DNA of 25,468 nucleotides from an uncultured Collinsella sp. GTDB taxonomy: Bacteria > Actinomycetota > Coriobacteriia > Coriobacteriales > Coriobacteriaceae. This document shows, piece by piece, positions 7,041-14,986 of the stretch (the first letter of the stretch is position 1; each line of letters opens with the position of its first letter). The stretch is from contig UROR01000017.1 in the NCBI GenBank assembly GCA_900549535.1, positions 1 to 25,468 on the forward strand, read 5' to 3'. Both the position numbers and the translations under genes were made by a program. Below the pieces are notes generated by a model. The model was not told the origin of the DNA. It saw only the letters and a list, made by a program, of their open reading frames with translations, and made no database searches.

Positions 7041-8084
7041 CTACTCAAAGTATTGGAACTTGTTGGTTGAGAAGGCGAATGTGACGACGAAGCCTTCGTT
7101 GGGCTCGGACGATGCGGTGACGTCGATGCCCATCTTGGAGCACAGACGCGCCACCAGGTAGAGGCCGATGCCCGTTGCGCGCTTGGTGGTGCGGCCGTTG
7201 TCGCCGGTAAAACCCTTCTCGAACACGCGCGGCAGGTCTGCCGCACACACGCCGCAGCCGTTGTCCGCGACGGTAAGCTCGATGCGCTCGCTTGCCAGGC
7301 CCTCGTCCAGCAACGCGCCCGAAAACATGATCTTCGCGCCGTCCTCACGCGCGTATTTAATGCTGTTCTGAATGAGCTGGCCCAGAATAAACTCGAGCCA
7401 CTTCTCGTCGGTAAAGACCTCGAAGTCGAGGTTCTCGCACACCGGAGCCACGTGCGCCGCGATGAGCTCGCGCGCGTTGGCTTTAATCGCGCCCGTCACC
7501 AAGGTCTTGAGATCCCAGCGGCGAATCAGGTAGTCACGCTCCACGACTTCCGAGCGCGCATAGTACAGCGCCTGGTCGATATAGCGCTCCACGCGAGCCA
7601 ACTCACGGCCCAGGTCATCCACGCGCGACAGGTCGTCTTCGCTGCCGTCCAGGTTTTCCAAAATCAGGTGAGCCGCCGCCAGAGGCAGCTTGGCCTCGTG
7701 GACCCAGCTCTCGATATAGTCGCGATAATCATCGGTCTGGCGCCGGCCTTCGGCAACCTCGTCGCAGGCAGCTTTGCCCACCCGGCGCAAGACCTCGTAC
7801 TCAAGCTCGCCCTCGGCATAGGTCGGGCATTGCACCATCTCCTGCACCCATGCGGGACTCTCGAGTTCCTCTGCCGCGCGCTCCAACTGACGCAGAAAAC
7901 GGCGACGGCGAGCGTACTCGATCACGATGCCGAGCATACCGAAAATAAAGGACACGCCAACCGCCACGACCACGATAGAAACGGGTGCGCCGGCGACCGT
8001 CAGCACAAAGCAGCTCAGCAGCACGCCGCAGGTCCACACGGCGACGGGAAGCAGCGCATCTTTAAAGAACTTGCCAAACGACAT
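7041..8084 (-). CDS. Two-component sensor histidine kinase, BceS-like
   Basis: A 347-residue inner-membrane kinase with two closely spaced transmembrane segments near the N-terminus (about residues 10-30 and 36-56) and almost no extracellular loop, as in intramembrane-sensing kinases of the BceS/LiaS kind. The H box reads ESWVHEAKLP (His129), followed by N box QNSIKYA (Asn240), G1 DNGCGV (274-279) and G2 GIGLYL (305-310). In the BceS family the signal usually comes through an ABC transporter that exports or senses peptide antibiotics; no such transporter is in this window, so the partner would be elsewhere or absent. The gene starts 9 bases after the stop of its response regulator, so the pair is co-transcribed. 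Confidence 0.88.
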   Translation of the reverse strand: MSFGKFFKDALLPVAVWTCGVLLSCFVLTVAGAPVSIVVVAVGVSFIFGMLGIVIEYARRRRFLRQLERAAEELESPAWVQEMVQCPTYAEGELEYEVLRRVGKAACDEVAEGRRQTDDYRDYIESWVHEAKLPLAAAHLILENLDGSEDDLSRVDDLGRELARVERYIDQALYYARSEVVERDYLIRRWDLKTLVTGAIKANARELIAAHVAPVCENLDFEVFTDEKWLEFILGQLIQNSIKYAREDGAKIMFSGALLDEGLASERIELTVADNGCGVCAADLPRVFEKGFTGDNGRTTKRATGIGLYLVARLCSKMGIDVTASSEPNEGFVVTFAFSTNKFQYFE

Positions 8085-8093
8085 AGCCGGCCC

Positions 8094-8765
8094 CTAGACC
8101 GAATAGCCTTGGCCGCGGTGCGTCGTCAAATACCCCTTGATGCCGATTTTTTCGAGCGTGGTGCGCAGGCGGTTGATGTTGACGGTAAGCGTGTTGTCGT
8201 CCACGAAGGCGTCGGAGTCCCACAGGTCCTGCATGATGGCCGGACGCGAGACGATCTTGCCCGCGCGACCCAAGAGCAGCGAAAGGATACGCAGCTCGTT
8301 TTTGGTGAGCTCGGTACTGTCGCCGGTTGCCGTATTGGTGACCATGGAGCGGGCGAGGTCGAGCTCCAATCCCTTGTGGACGAGCGTGCTGCGCTCGCCT
8401 GCCGCCGCGGTGCGACGCAGCAAGGCATTGATGCGCGCCACGAGCACACGGGCGCTGTAGGGCTTGGGAACAAAGTCGTCCGCGCCGAGCGTCATGGCCA
8501 TGACCTCGTCGATCTCGGTCGTGCGCGACGTGAGGACGATGATGGGGACCTCGGATTCGCGGCGAACCTCGTGGCAGATATGCTGGCCGTCCTTGACGGG
8601 AAGCGTGAGGTCGAGCAGCACCAGGTCGGGCGCGGCGGCGAGAATATCGCGCGAGACATGCTCAAACGATTCGCAGGCCTCGACCTCAAAACCGGCACGC
8701 GCCAAAATGTCGGCGAGCTCGCGACGGATGGGCTCGTCGTCCTCAACGATATAGATCAGCGCCAT
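8094..8765 (-). CDS. Response regulator, OmpR family
   Basis: A 223-residue DNA-binding regulator: receiver domain with acidic pocket EDD (8-10), phospho-acceptor Asp52 in VLLDLTLP, Thr79 and Lys101 (PKPYS), then a winged-helix domain starting near residue 130 (LTKNELRILSLLL) and ending RTTLEKIGIKGYLTTHRGQGYSV. The start at 8765 is the canonical one for this fold (MALIYIVEDD); the frame stays open upstream but without family similarity. GAGGGGAG lies upstream. It is the first gene of an operon with the kinase and presumably activates genes outside the window. Confidence 0.92.
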   Translation of the reverse strand: MALIYIVEDDEPIRRELADILARAGFEVEACESFEHVSRDILAAAPDLVLLDLTLPVKDGQHICHEVRRESEVPIIVLTSRTTEIDEVMAMTLGADDFVPKPYSARVLVARINALLRRTAAAGERSTLVHKGLELDLARSMVTNTATGDSTELTKNELRILSLLLGRAGKIVSRPAIMQDLWDSDAFVDDNTLTVNINRLRTTLEKIGIKGYLTTHRGQGYSV

Positions 8766-8798
8766 GGATTCCGCTCCCCTCTTGGTTGTCTTGCCACC

Positions 8799-8826
8799 AT
8801 TATGGCCGCGAAACTGCAGGTGTGCA
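8799..8826 (-). promoter_or_regulatory. Candidate promoter of the regulator-kinase operon
   Basis: Minus strand -35 TGCACA (8821-8826) and -10 CATAAT (8799-8804) separated by 16 bases. The start of transcription would lie about 27 bases before the response regulator ATG. Confidence 0.45.
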
Positions 8827-8909
8827 CCGCGCGCGGTACCAAGGTGACAGAACTGTTCGCGAGCGGGGGCGTTTTGTCCGCCTCGCACTCGCAGCGGTGG
8901 CGGGGACCA

Positions 8910-8945
8910 AAATGATTCTTAATCCCCGTCCCAGAAAAATCATTT
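8910..8945 (-). other. AT-rich inverted repeat at the 3' end of the unknown gene
   Basis: AAATGATT at 8910-8917 is complementary to AATCATTT at 8938-8945, which overlaps the stop codon of the gene starting at 9675. The spacer contains AATCCCCGTCCC. It could be a weak terminator or a small interspersed element; the T run on the minus strand lies in the first arm side, so termination is uncertain. Confidence 0.35.
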
Positions 8946-9675
8946 AGCGGCGGGCACGGAGCTTTTCGTAGCCTTCGGCGAAGAAGGCGACCGTGGCGGC
9001 GTCGGCCTCGGCGGCGTCCGTCTCGGTTGCGGGGACCACGCCGTGCTCGTCGCTCACTAGGAACAGCGCGCCCTTAAGCTGCGCGGGAATATCTACGCGC
9101 GTGACCGAGATGCCCTTGGTCTGGGCCAGCTGTTCGATGAGCGTCGCCGTGCCGCACAGGCACTCGTCCGCCGGCGCCACAAAGGCAAGCTCGCCGTTGT
9201 TGACGGCAGCGAGCAGCTCGGGCGCCACGCCGGTCTCGTCGGCCTCGGAGCGAGCCTCGGCAGAACGGGCACGCAGCGCCTTGGCCGACGTGTCGGCCAG
9301 CGGCTCGTACTCCCCCACCGTCATGGCGGCGTTGCCGTTGATATCGATCACCAGCATGAGCACGCCGTCGCGGGCGGTGTAGTCGCCCTCGGCAAGTGAC
9401 CACTCAACGTGCTGCTTGGCCCAGCTGAGCATGTTATGGGTAAGCGGCTCACCCTGCACCAGGCGCTCAGACAGCGCGCGGATGTGACGGTTGAGCATGG
9501 GCACCTTTTTGTTGGACATGCGCCAACGGCAGATGAGCACGGGCTTGTCGAGCGTGAACTTCTCGACCGCCTCCTGATTGGCGCAAAAGTCCTCGTACGC
9601 ACGCTGATCCTCGGCATTACCAAACAGTTCGGCATCATCAATCTGGGGCATGGTTGTACCTTTCGTGTTAGTCAT
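8944..9675 (-). CDS. Conserved-looking protein of unknown function
   Basis: A 243-residue soluble protein I do not recognise. It is acidic, with no signal peptide or membrane segment. The first half (CANQEAVEKF, KPVLICRWRMSNKKVPML, LTHNMLSWAKQHVEW) looks globular with Trp-rich patches; the middle (VLMLVIDINGNAAMTVGEYEPL) contains a predicted beta pair; a Cys-x-Cys (DECLCG) occurs in the second half; the C-terminus is Ala/Asp-rich. Codon use is typical of the surrounding chromosome, so it is a resident gene. The ATG at 9675 has AGAGGA about six bases upstream; an ATG eight codons further in also has a modest site. It follows purH in the same direction but a terminator separates them, and a repeat-like AT-rich inverted sequence abuts its stop codon. 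Confidence 0.75.
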   Translation of the reverse strand: MTNTKGTTMPQIDDAELFGNAEDQRAYEDFCANQEAVEKFTLDKPVLICRWRMSNKKVPMLNRHIRALSERLVQGEPLTHNMLSWAKQHVEWSLAEGDYTARDGVLMLVIDINGNAAMTVGEYEPLADTSAKALRARSAEARSEADETGVAPELLAAVNNGELAFVAPADECLCGTATLIEQLAQTKGISVTRVDIPAQLKGALFLVSDEHGVVPATETDAAEADAATVAFFAEGYEKLRARR

Positions 9676-9692
9676 TCCGTCCTCTTATACCA

Positions 9693-9727
9693 AAAAGACG
9701 GCCCTCCAAACGGAGCAGCCGTCTTTT
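9693..9727 (-). terminator. Terminator of purH
   Basis: A 10-bp stem, AAAAGACGGC (9693-9702) with GCCGTCTTTT (9718-9727), and an inner CCTCC/GGAG pairing. It has T runs on both sides and lies 30 bases beyond the purH stop. Confidence 0.85.
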
Positions 9728-9756
9728 GCAGAGATTATTTTGTCCCAGGGCGAAAC

Positions 9757-11364
9757 TTAGTGGCGGAAGTGGCGAGCGCCCGTGAACACCATAGCAATAT
9801 TGTGCTCGTTGCAGGCCTGGATGCTCTCGTCGTCGCGCTTGGAGCCGCCGGGCTGGATGATGCAGGTCACGCCGTGCGCCGCAAGCACGTCCACGTTGTC
9901 GCGGAACGGGAAGAACGCGTCGCTTGCGCAGGCAAAGCCGCCCTTCTCCACGCCCTCGCGCTCGCAGAAATCCTCGGCACGCTCGCAGGCCAGCAGCGCG
10001 GAATCCACGCGGTTGGGCTGACCAGGGCCCATGCCAATGCCGGCCTTGCCCTTGGAGACCAGGATGGCGTTGGACTTAACGCCCTTGCAGACCTTCCAGG
10101 CAAACTCGAGCTCGGCCATCTCGGCGTCGGTGGGCTTGCGGTCGGTGGGGAACGTAAAGGTCGCGGGATCCTCGGTCACATGGTCGACTTCCTGCACCAG
10201 CATGCCGCCGTCGACGGAGCGCAGCTCCACCTGGGCGCCGTGGTCCACGCCGCCGGTAGCCAGCACGCGCAGGTTGGGGCGCTTAGCCATGCGCTCGAGC
10301 GCCTCATCGGTGTAGCTCGGGGCGATGATGACCTCAACGAACTGCTTGTTCTGATCGGCGAAGTGCTCAACCAGCTCAAAGGGAACCTCGCGGTTGCAGG
10401 CGATGATGCCGCCAAAGGCGCTCTTGGGATCGCAGGCGAAGGCGCGATCGTAAGCGGCCGTGATGTCCTCGGCAACGGCAGAACCGCAGGGGTTCTGGTG
10501 CTTGAGGATCACGCAGGCCGGCTCGTCGAACTCGCGGACCAGGTTCCAGGCGGCGTCGGCGTCCAGATAGTTGTTGTAGCTGAGCGGCTTGCCCTGGATC
10601 TGCTCGGAGCCCACAAGCGGGAACTGAGAGCTCGCGGTGTTCTCGCAGCCCTCGGCAAAGCGATAGACCGTGGCCTTCTGCTGCGGGTTCTCGCCATAGC
10701 GCAGGTCGTCGACCTTCTCCAGCGAAATTTCGAGCTTGGCAGAGGTATCCGCCACGTCGCTTGCCTGGGCGGCAAGCCAACGGGAGATAGCCGTGTCGTA
10801 GGCAGCGGTGGTCTGGTAGACCTTCACCTGCAGACGGCGACGGGTGGAAAGCGTGGTGCAACCGCCGGTCTCGTGCATCTCGGCCAGGACGGCATCGTAG
10901 TCGGCCGGGTCGGAGATGACGGTGACGCTCGCGGCGTTCTTGGCGGCAGAGCGCAACATGGAGGGACCGCCGATGTCGATGTGCTCGATGGCGTCCGCAA
11001 AGGTGACCTCGGGGTTGGCGACGGTCTTCTCGAACTCGTACAGGTTGACGACGACCAGGTCGATCAGCTTAATGCCGTGCTGAGCGGCCTCCTGCATGTG
11101 CTGCTCGGAATCGCGGCGGGCCAGCAGCGCGCCGTGAACCTTGGGGTGCAGGGTCTTAACGCGGCCGTCCATCATCTCGGGATAGCCCGTGAACTCCTCG
11201 ATGGGGGTTACGGGAACGCCCGCGTCCTCGATGGCACGAGCCGTGCCACCCGTAGAGATGATCTCGACGCCAAAGTCATCGACCAGCGTCCGTGCGAAAT
11301 CGACGACGCCCGTCTTATCGGTAACCGAGATCAACGCGCGTGCGATCTTCACATCAGATCCCAT
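9757..11364 (-). CDS. purH: Bifunctional AICAR formyltransferase / IMP cyclohydrolase
   Basis: A 535-residue cytosolic enzyme for the last two steps of de novo purine synthesis: transfer of a formyl group from 10-formyl-tetrahydrofolate to AICAR, then closure of FAICAR to IMP. The N-terminal MGS-like IMP cyclohydrolase domain shows STGGTA (37-42) and GRVKTLHPKVHG (67-78); the C-terminal transformylase domain shows RYGENPQQ (222-229), the KHxNPCG catalytic motif (288-294, here KHQNPCG), and IIQPGGSKRD near the end. Length and order match the family, with no break. The ATG is preceded by GGAGGA. The gene is monocistronic by sequence (own terminator) and divergent from the acetyltransferase; no other purine gene is present in the window. 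Confidence 0.97.
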   Translation of the reverse strand: MGSDVKIARALISVTDKTGVVDFARTLVDDFGVEIISTGGTARAIEDAGVPVTPIEEFTGYPEMMDGRVKTLHPKVHGALLARRDSEQHMQEAAQHGIKLIDLVVVNLYEFEKTVANPEVTFADAIEHIDIGGPSMLRSAAKNAASVTVISDPADYDAVLAEMHETGGCTTLSTRRRLQVKVYQTTAAYDTAISRWLAAQASDVADTSAKLEISLEKVDDLRYGENPQQKATVYRFAEGCENTASSQFPLVGSEQIQGKPLSYNNYLDADAAWNLVREFDEPACVILKHQNPCGSAVAEDITAAYDRAFACDPKSAFGGIIACNREVPFELVEHFADQNKQFVEVIIAPSYTDEALERMAKRPNLRVLATGGVDHGAQVELRSVDGGMLVQEVDHVTEDPATFTFPTDRKPTDAEMAELEFAWKVCKGVKSNAILVSKGKAGIGMGPGQPNRVDSALLACERAEDFCEREGVEKGGFACASDAFFPFRDNVDVLAAHGVTCIIQPGGSKRDDESIQACNEHNIAMVFTGARHFRH

Positions 11365-11438
11365 GCAGTCCTCCTGTCTGGTACGCCGCCGTGCTCTGTG
11401 AGTCGGTGATACGTCGATCTGCAGCGCTCGCGCAGCGG

Positions 11439-11460
11439 CATTGAAAATACTGATTCAATG
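11439..11460. promoter_or_regulatory. Palindrome between purH and the GNAT gene
   Basis: Perfect 7-base arms CATTGAA (11439-11445) and TTCAATG (11454-11460) separated by 8 bases. It lies 75 bases before purH and 180 before the divergent gene, a position and size that suit a dimeric repressor such as a purine regulator. No regulator is identified. Confidence 0.4.
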
Positions 11461-11641
11461 TAGCGCATCGAGCGCATCGATGCACCCCGCAACGGGCGCA
11501 TGTGCAGAAAAAGTTTGCGAGCAGAGGGGATGGGCACGGCACCGGGCACGGTGAGTTCATGGAACACAGGGGCACCATAATTAGATGCCAATAGCGTGGT
11601 AGAACTGTGCTCGATATGCATCCGCAAAAGAAAGAGGCACC

Positions 11642-12283
11642 ATGGTCTCGCGGGTTCTCTACCGACCGTTTGATACCGAAGACTTCGACGCCATCGCGCT
11701 GATTCTGCAGCAGCTTTGGCATAACAATTCGGATAACGATGAGTACAACCGCCTTGAGGCCGCGTGCGACCTCGCCTATTGCCTTTCGTCCTCGACGTTT
11801 TCGCAGGTTGCGGTGATTGACGGCGAGGCGCGCGGCATTGCGCTTGCACGCGCAGAACAGAGCTCCGGCGTCACCGTTAAAGAACATTGGATGGATACCG
11901 AACGCGCGCTGCTATCGCAGATGCGTGAGCTGGAGCCTGATGCCTGCGCCGAGTATCTCTCGTTTGTGCGCGCCACCATTCGAACCAACAACCGCCTGCT
12001 CGAAAGCAGCCCGTTGCCCCACGACAACGAGGTCACGCTGCTTGCCGTCGATCCCGATGTCCACGGCCTGGGTGTAGGCTCAGTGTTGCTCGATGCCGCG
12101 GTCTCGTACCTGTCCTCGCGCGGGGCGACAAGGGCGCACCTGTACACCGACTCCAACTGCTCGTGGAAGTTCTACGAGTTGCACGGCTTTAAGCGCACGG
12201 CCACGCACCGCGCCAACCGCGAAGAGCGTCGTCACGACATGCCGCGCGAAAGCTTTCTCTACGAACTCGACCTAACAGCCTAG
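11642..12283 (+). CDS. GNAT-family N-acetyltransferase
   Basis: A 213-residue acetyl-CoA dependent acyltransferase. The core motif A is clear, AVDPDVHGLGVGSVLLDAA (about 135-153, with the Q/R-x-x-G-x-G/A type loop as HGLGVG), followed by motif B with SNCSWKFYELHGFKRT (about 171-186) where Tyr178 is the likely general acid. The N-terminal half (RPFDTEDFDAIALIL) is typical of the fold. AAGAAAGAGG lies upstream of the ATG. The substrate cannot be predicted. It is divergent from purH, and the next gene is convergent beyond a 410-base repeat-containing gap. Confidence 0.88.
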   Translation: MVSRVLYRPFDTEDFDAIALILQQLWHNNSDNDEYNRLEAACDLAYCLSSSTFSQVAVIDGEARGIALARAEQSSGVTVKEHWMDTERALLSQMRELEPDACAEYLSFVRATIRTNNRLLESSPLPHDNEVTLLAVDPDVHGLGVGSVLLDAAVSYLSSRGATRAHLYTDSNCSWKFYELHGFKRTATHRANREERRHDMPRESFLYELDLTA

Positions 12284-12298
12284 CCCAAGCAGCCACAC

Positions 12299-12325
12299 CT
12301 AGTCATTTAAGTCTGTCCCCAATGA
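12299..12325 (-). repeat. Interspersed repeat family 1, copy A
   Basis: On the minus strand this 27-base sequence (TCATTGGGGAC-AGAC-TTAAATGACTAG) matches 23 of 27 positions of the plus-strand sequence at 14766-14792. The two copies lie on either side of the DUF2207 gene in opposite orientation. Confidence 0.8.
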
Positions 12326-12353
12326 GTAGCCTTGGTGATCTGCAAATAGCCTT

Positions 12354-12386
12354 GGTCAAAATACATCAAATATGAGTACTGTTACC
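12354..12386 (+). repeat. Interspersed repeat family 2, copy A
   Basis: Contains CAAATATGAGTACTGTTAC. Over 32 bases it agrees at 25 positions with the reverse complement of 12548-12579. Both copies can be read as a peptide with the pattern G-Q-x-x-x-N-M-x-T-V. Confidence 0.75.
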
Positions 12387-12477
12387 TTTTTAGTAGCAGC
12401 GATTCAGGGCATTTTTGATGCTTATAGGCATGACGACCAGCTGCACGAGCTGACGTAACTCCCCAAATGTTCAATAA

Positions 12478-12518
12478 AATGGGCTCCTAACGAGAAGTAC
12501 TCTCATTAGGAGCCCATT
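12478..12518. terminator. Strong bidirectional terminator
   Basis: A 13-bp perfect stem, AATGGGCTCCTAA (12478-12490) with TTAGGAGCCCATT (12506-12518), extended inward by GAGA/TCTC. T-rich sequence follows on both strands, best on the minus strand (TTTTATT). It serves the convergent acetyltransferase and DUF2207 genes. Confidence 0.85.
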
Positions 12519-12547
12519 ATTATGTGCAAACATATGTGACCAACGCA

Positions 12548-12579
12548 GCAACAGTATTCATATTTGGCATTTTTTGTCC
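12548..12579 (-). repeat. Interspersed repeat family 2, copy B (inverted)
   Basis: Minus strand copy containing CAAATATGAATACTGTTGC. It lies 162 bases from copy A in inverted orientation, with the strong terminator hairpin in between. Confidence 0.75.
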
Positions 12580-12694
12580 ACTGCCCCTTGCGCGAAGGTC
12601 CTCAGCGGAAAGTTTGACCCGTTTCGATGCACAAAAATGGGATGAATCTTCCCTGGCAACCGCCCAGAAAGATCCACCCCAAAGCAAGCGCTCG

Positions 12695-14641
12695 CTAGAA
12701 CGTTCCGCCGCCGCCTCCGCCGACGCCGCCACCGCCGCCACCGGAAAAGCCGCCGCCGCTGCCGCCGCTCGAGCTATCGGAACTCGAAGCCAGCTCGCGG
12801 ATGGTCTCGTGGTACACATCGTTGAACGAATCGAGCGGGGACTCGTTGCCGTAGTGATGGTAATACCACCAGTAGCAGGGGTAGTTGTCGTAGAAATCGT
12901 CGCTGTTGCGCAGGTCCGCAGGCACGGCCTCGGCCAGCTGTCGCAGCACTTCTTTCGAAACGCCCAGGGCAACGCCCATCACCAGCAGTTTGTTCCACAA
13001 GATCAGGTCGCTGGGAATGGCCTCCTTCAGGCGCGTAAAGTCCTCAAGCCAATGCTTGAGCGCCTTGCAGCGAGCCGCCACCTCGGCGCCCTCCGGCGTG
13101 TAGCGGCGGAAGGTGCAGCTCAGGACAAAGCCCACGATCGTGACGGGGATCGAGATCATAGCGGCACCGACGTTGGCGTCCGCAAAGTCGGTATAGATCA
13201 GAGAGCCCAGAATGCCAAAGACGATGATGATACCGATAACCAAGCCGGCAACCAGGGCGATGGTGCCGTCCGATGCAATAAGCTCGCGCGCCTCCAGCTT
13301 GCCCTTAACTGCGCTCTGATAGTCCTCGAGCTTGTCGCCAACAGATGTGGTGCGCTCGCTAGCGTACTCCTCCAGCTCGCTAAACGTGCGCGAACGGACT
13401 CCGTCCTTATCGGGCTTAACGCCGGCGAAGAAGACCTTGAGCACATCGCGATCGATGCCGTCCTTCTTGGCAGCCTTCCAGGCCTCGTCGGTCACTGTGA
13501 TGCGATACGTCTGCTCCTCTTTTTCGCGACGGAGCAGACCCTTCTTCTTGGTCTCGGTCGCTTCTTCCAGCTTGATCACGCGGTCGTCGGTGAGCTTCAT
13601 AAGCGTGGCGATATATGCCTGATCGGGCACGTCGTTCCAGCTCATGAGAGCTGCAAGCACAGCGGGATGGTCGGCCGAGGGCACATCGCGGAAGTACTCG
13701 TCCTGGAAGAGCGGCTTGGGCTTGGGCCTGCGCAGCTTAAGCATCACGATCACACCGGTATAGGCAACCGCCACGACAACACACACCACGGCAATCGTGC
13801 CGGCAACCGCACGCGCGTGCTCACGGCGAGCGTTGGCCTCGTCGGCCCATTCCTTCTCTTCGCTCAGGATCGTCGACATGCGCTTTTCGCCCGAGACGGC
13901 AAGCTGCGGCACCCAGTCGCTGGGGAAGGCGATGCGTGCCTCGGCGAATTCGCCCTCATGCACGCAGGGAATGGTATAGGTGACCATGGGCTCGTCCTCA
14001 TCGAGCGACACGTCGCCCGTCAACGGGCCGTGGCCCCATGCGCGGAAGTTATCGCCCTTGACGGCCGCCGTCCCGGCAGCGGCATTTGCGAAGTACACTT
14101 CCATCTCGACGTCATCGGAATCCGCAGACCAGCCGTCACCCACGAACTTCCAGTAGAGCTCGGCGGTATCGGCCCAGTTCATGACTGCACCGGTCATGGT
14201 ATAGCTCACGTAATAGGTCGCGCTGTCGCCGCTCTCGTGAGGGCTGAATACCTTAATCTTTACGCCGTCGCCAGTCTGCTCGACCGTGTAGACGCCAGAG
14301 TCACCCTTGTTCGCGCTATCGACTTTGTTAAACGCGGTGTCCTCTTCCTCGACACTCAGCACGTCGACGCCCGCCGAGCCACCCTGCTGGTTGGTGCCCG
14401 CATTAATCTCCCAAAACACGCCGTTGATGTCGTCATCGAAATCAAACTGGCGCCCCTCGACAACGGTCAGCGATCCGTCGGCCTCGACCGTGGCGCCGAT
14501 ATAGGTTTGGATCATGGAGTAGCCGTCAGCGTGCGCGGCGACAGGCAGCAGCAACAACGCAAGCGCGACGAACGCACAAACGGAAGCGAATCGCGCAAAC
14601 AGGTGGCGCTGCCGACTGACTTTGGCGGCGAGGGTGTTCAT
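12695..14641 (-). CDS. DUF2207-family membrane protein
   Basis: A 648-residue predicted membrane protein of unknown biochemical function. Order of parts: signal peptide (about 1-38, ending VAAHA), an extracellular beta-rich domain typical of the N-terminal DUF2207 region (YIGATVEADGSLTVVEGRQFDF onward, about 40-250), a first transmembrane segment (about 279-302), a cytoplasmic part with a winged-helix-like stretch (DDRVIKLEE, about 350-440), two further membrane segments (about 460-483 and 491-511), and a C-terminal tail that ends in a Ser/Gly-rich run (SSGGSGGGFSGGG...), which is characteristic of the family. The start at 14641 has AAGGA eight bases upstream and places the signal peptide near the N-terminus; an ATG 21 codons upstream would spoil it. 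It stands alone and is flanked on both sides by interspersed repeats. Confidence 0.9.
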   Translation of the reverse strand: MNTLAAKVSRQRHLFARFASVCAFVALALLLLPVAAHADGYSMIQTYIGATVEADGSLTVVEGRQFDFDDDINGVFWEINAGTNQQGGSAGVDVLSVEEEDTAFNKVDSANKGDSGVYTVEQTGDGVKIKVFSPHESGDSATYYVSYTMTGAVMNWADTAELYWKFVGDGWSADSDDVEMEVYFANAAAGTAAVKGDNFRAWGHGPLTGDVSLDEDEPMVTYTIPCVHEGEFAEARIAFPSDWVPQLAVSGEKRMSTILSEEKEWADEANARREHARAVAGTIAVVCVVVAVAYTGVIVMLKLRRPKPKPLFQDEYFRDVPSADHPAVLAALMSWNDVPDQAYIATLMKLTDDRVIKLEEATETKKKGLLRREKEEQTYRITVTDEAWKAAKKDGIDRDVLKVFFAGVKPDKDGVRSRTFSELEEYASERTTSVGDKLEDYQSAVKGKLEARELIASDGTIALVAGLVIGIIIVFGILGSLIYTDFADANVGAAMISIPVTIVGFVLSCTFRRYTPEGAEVAARCKALKHWLEDFTRLKEAIPSDLILWNKLLVMGVALGVSKEVLRQLAEAVPADLRNSDDFYDNYPCYWWYYHHYGNESPLDSFNDVYHETIRELASSSDSSSGGSGGGFSGGGGGGVGGGGGGTF

Positions 14642-14725
14642 GAGCACATCCTTTATCTGTGGTACCAACAGCGTTATTGTCCCACGTTTGCGAGCGTACG
14701 ACACGACCGTCTAGGCAAGCGGGGC

Positions 14726-14809
14726 GTCAATTGGGACAAAAGTCACTCCCTCCGCCAGCAGCTAGTCATTGGGGACGTTCTTAAACGACTAGTCGTTTGG
14801 GACGCTCTT
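14726..14809 (+). repeat. Interspersed repeat family 1, cluster of three units
   Basis: Three related 12-base cores: GTCAATTGGGAC (14726-14737), GTCATTGGGGAC (14765-14776), GTCGTTTGGGAC (14792-14803). The last two belong to 21-base direct repeats (14762-14782 and 14789-14809, 18 of 21 identical) spaced 27 bases apart, with the palindrome AAACGACTAGTCGTTT across the junction. Copy A of the same family is at 12299-12325. Confidence 0.8.
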
Positions 14810-14986
14810 TGGCCGAGTCCCGCGCCAGCAATAGATACCACTTCACAGCTCCGTCACAGGTGTAGCGGCTTTGTGTGGGCGCGGCATACGCTGATTGAGC
14901 CGCCAGCCGAGGGGCATAAAGCAATTGAGCGAAAACGGTTTGCCCCTTTGCCGTTCGCTCGAGGATCATGTCCCCCTTTTCCGCGG

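Larger units (their letters stand above)
12284..12694. other. Gene-free 411-base interval with repeats and a terminator
   Basis: Between the acetyltransferase and DUF2207 genes, which are convergent. It contains, in order: an interspersed repeat copy (12299-12325), a TAGCCTTGGT direct repeat (12327-12336 and 12347-12356, 20 bases apart), a repeat copy at 12354-12386, the terminator 12478-12518, and an inverted copy of the second repeat at 12548-12579. A 28-codon frame (12372-12458, plus strand, MSTVTFLV...) exists but has no ribosome site. Confidence 0.7.

Noticed and set aside
7452..8915. 487-codon open frame opposite the kinase and regulator genes
   Set aside because: Antisense shadow of two intact two-component genes, with no motif of its own.
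9409..11409. 666-codon open frame opposite purH
   Set aside because: The minus strand carries complete purH motifs; the plus frame has no family motif and an Ala/Gly/Val/Leu-rich composition typical of antisense.
12372..12458. 28-codon frame MSTVTFLV... in the repeat-containing gap
   Set aside because: No ribosome site, and the region is repeat-derived. Kept only as part of the repeat finding, not as a gene.
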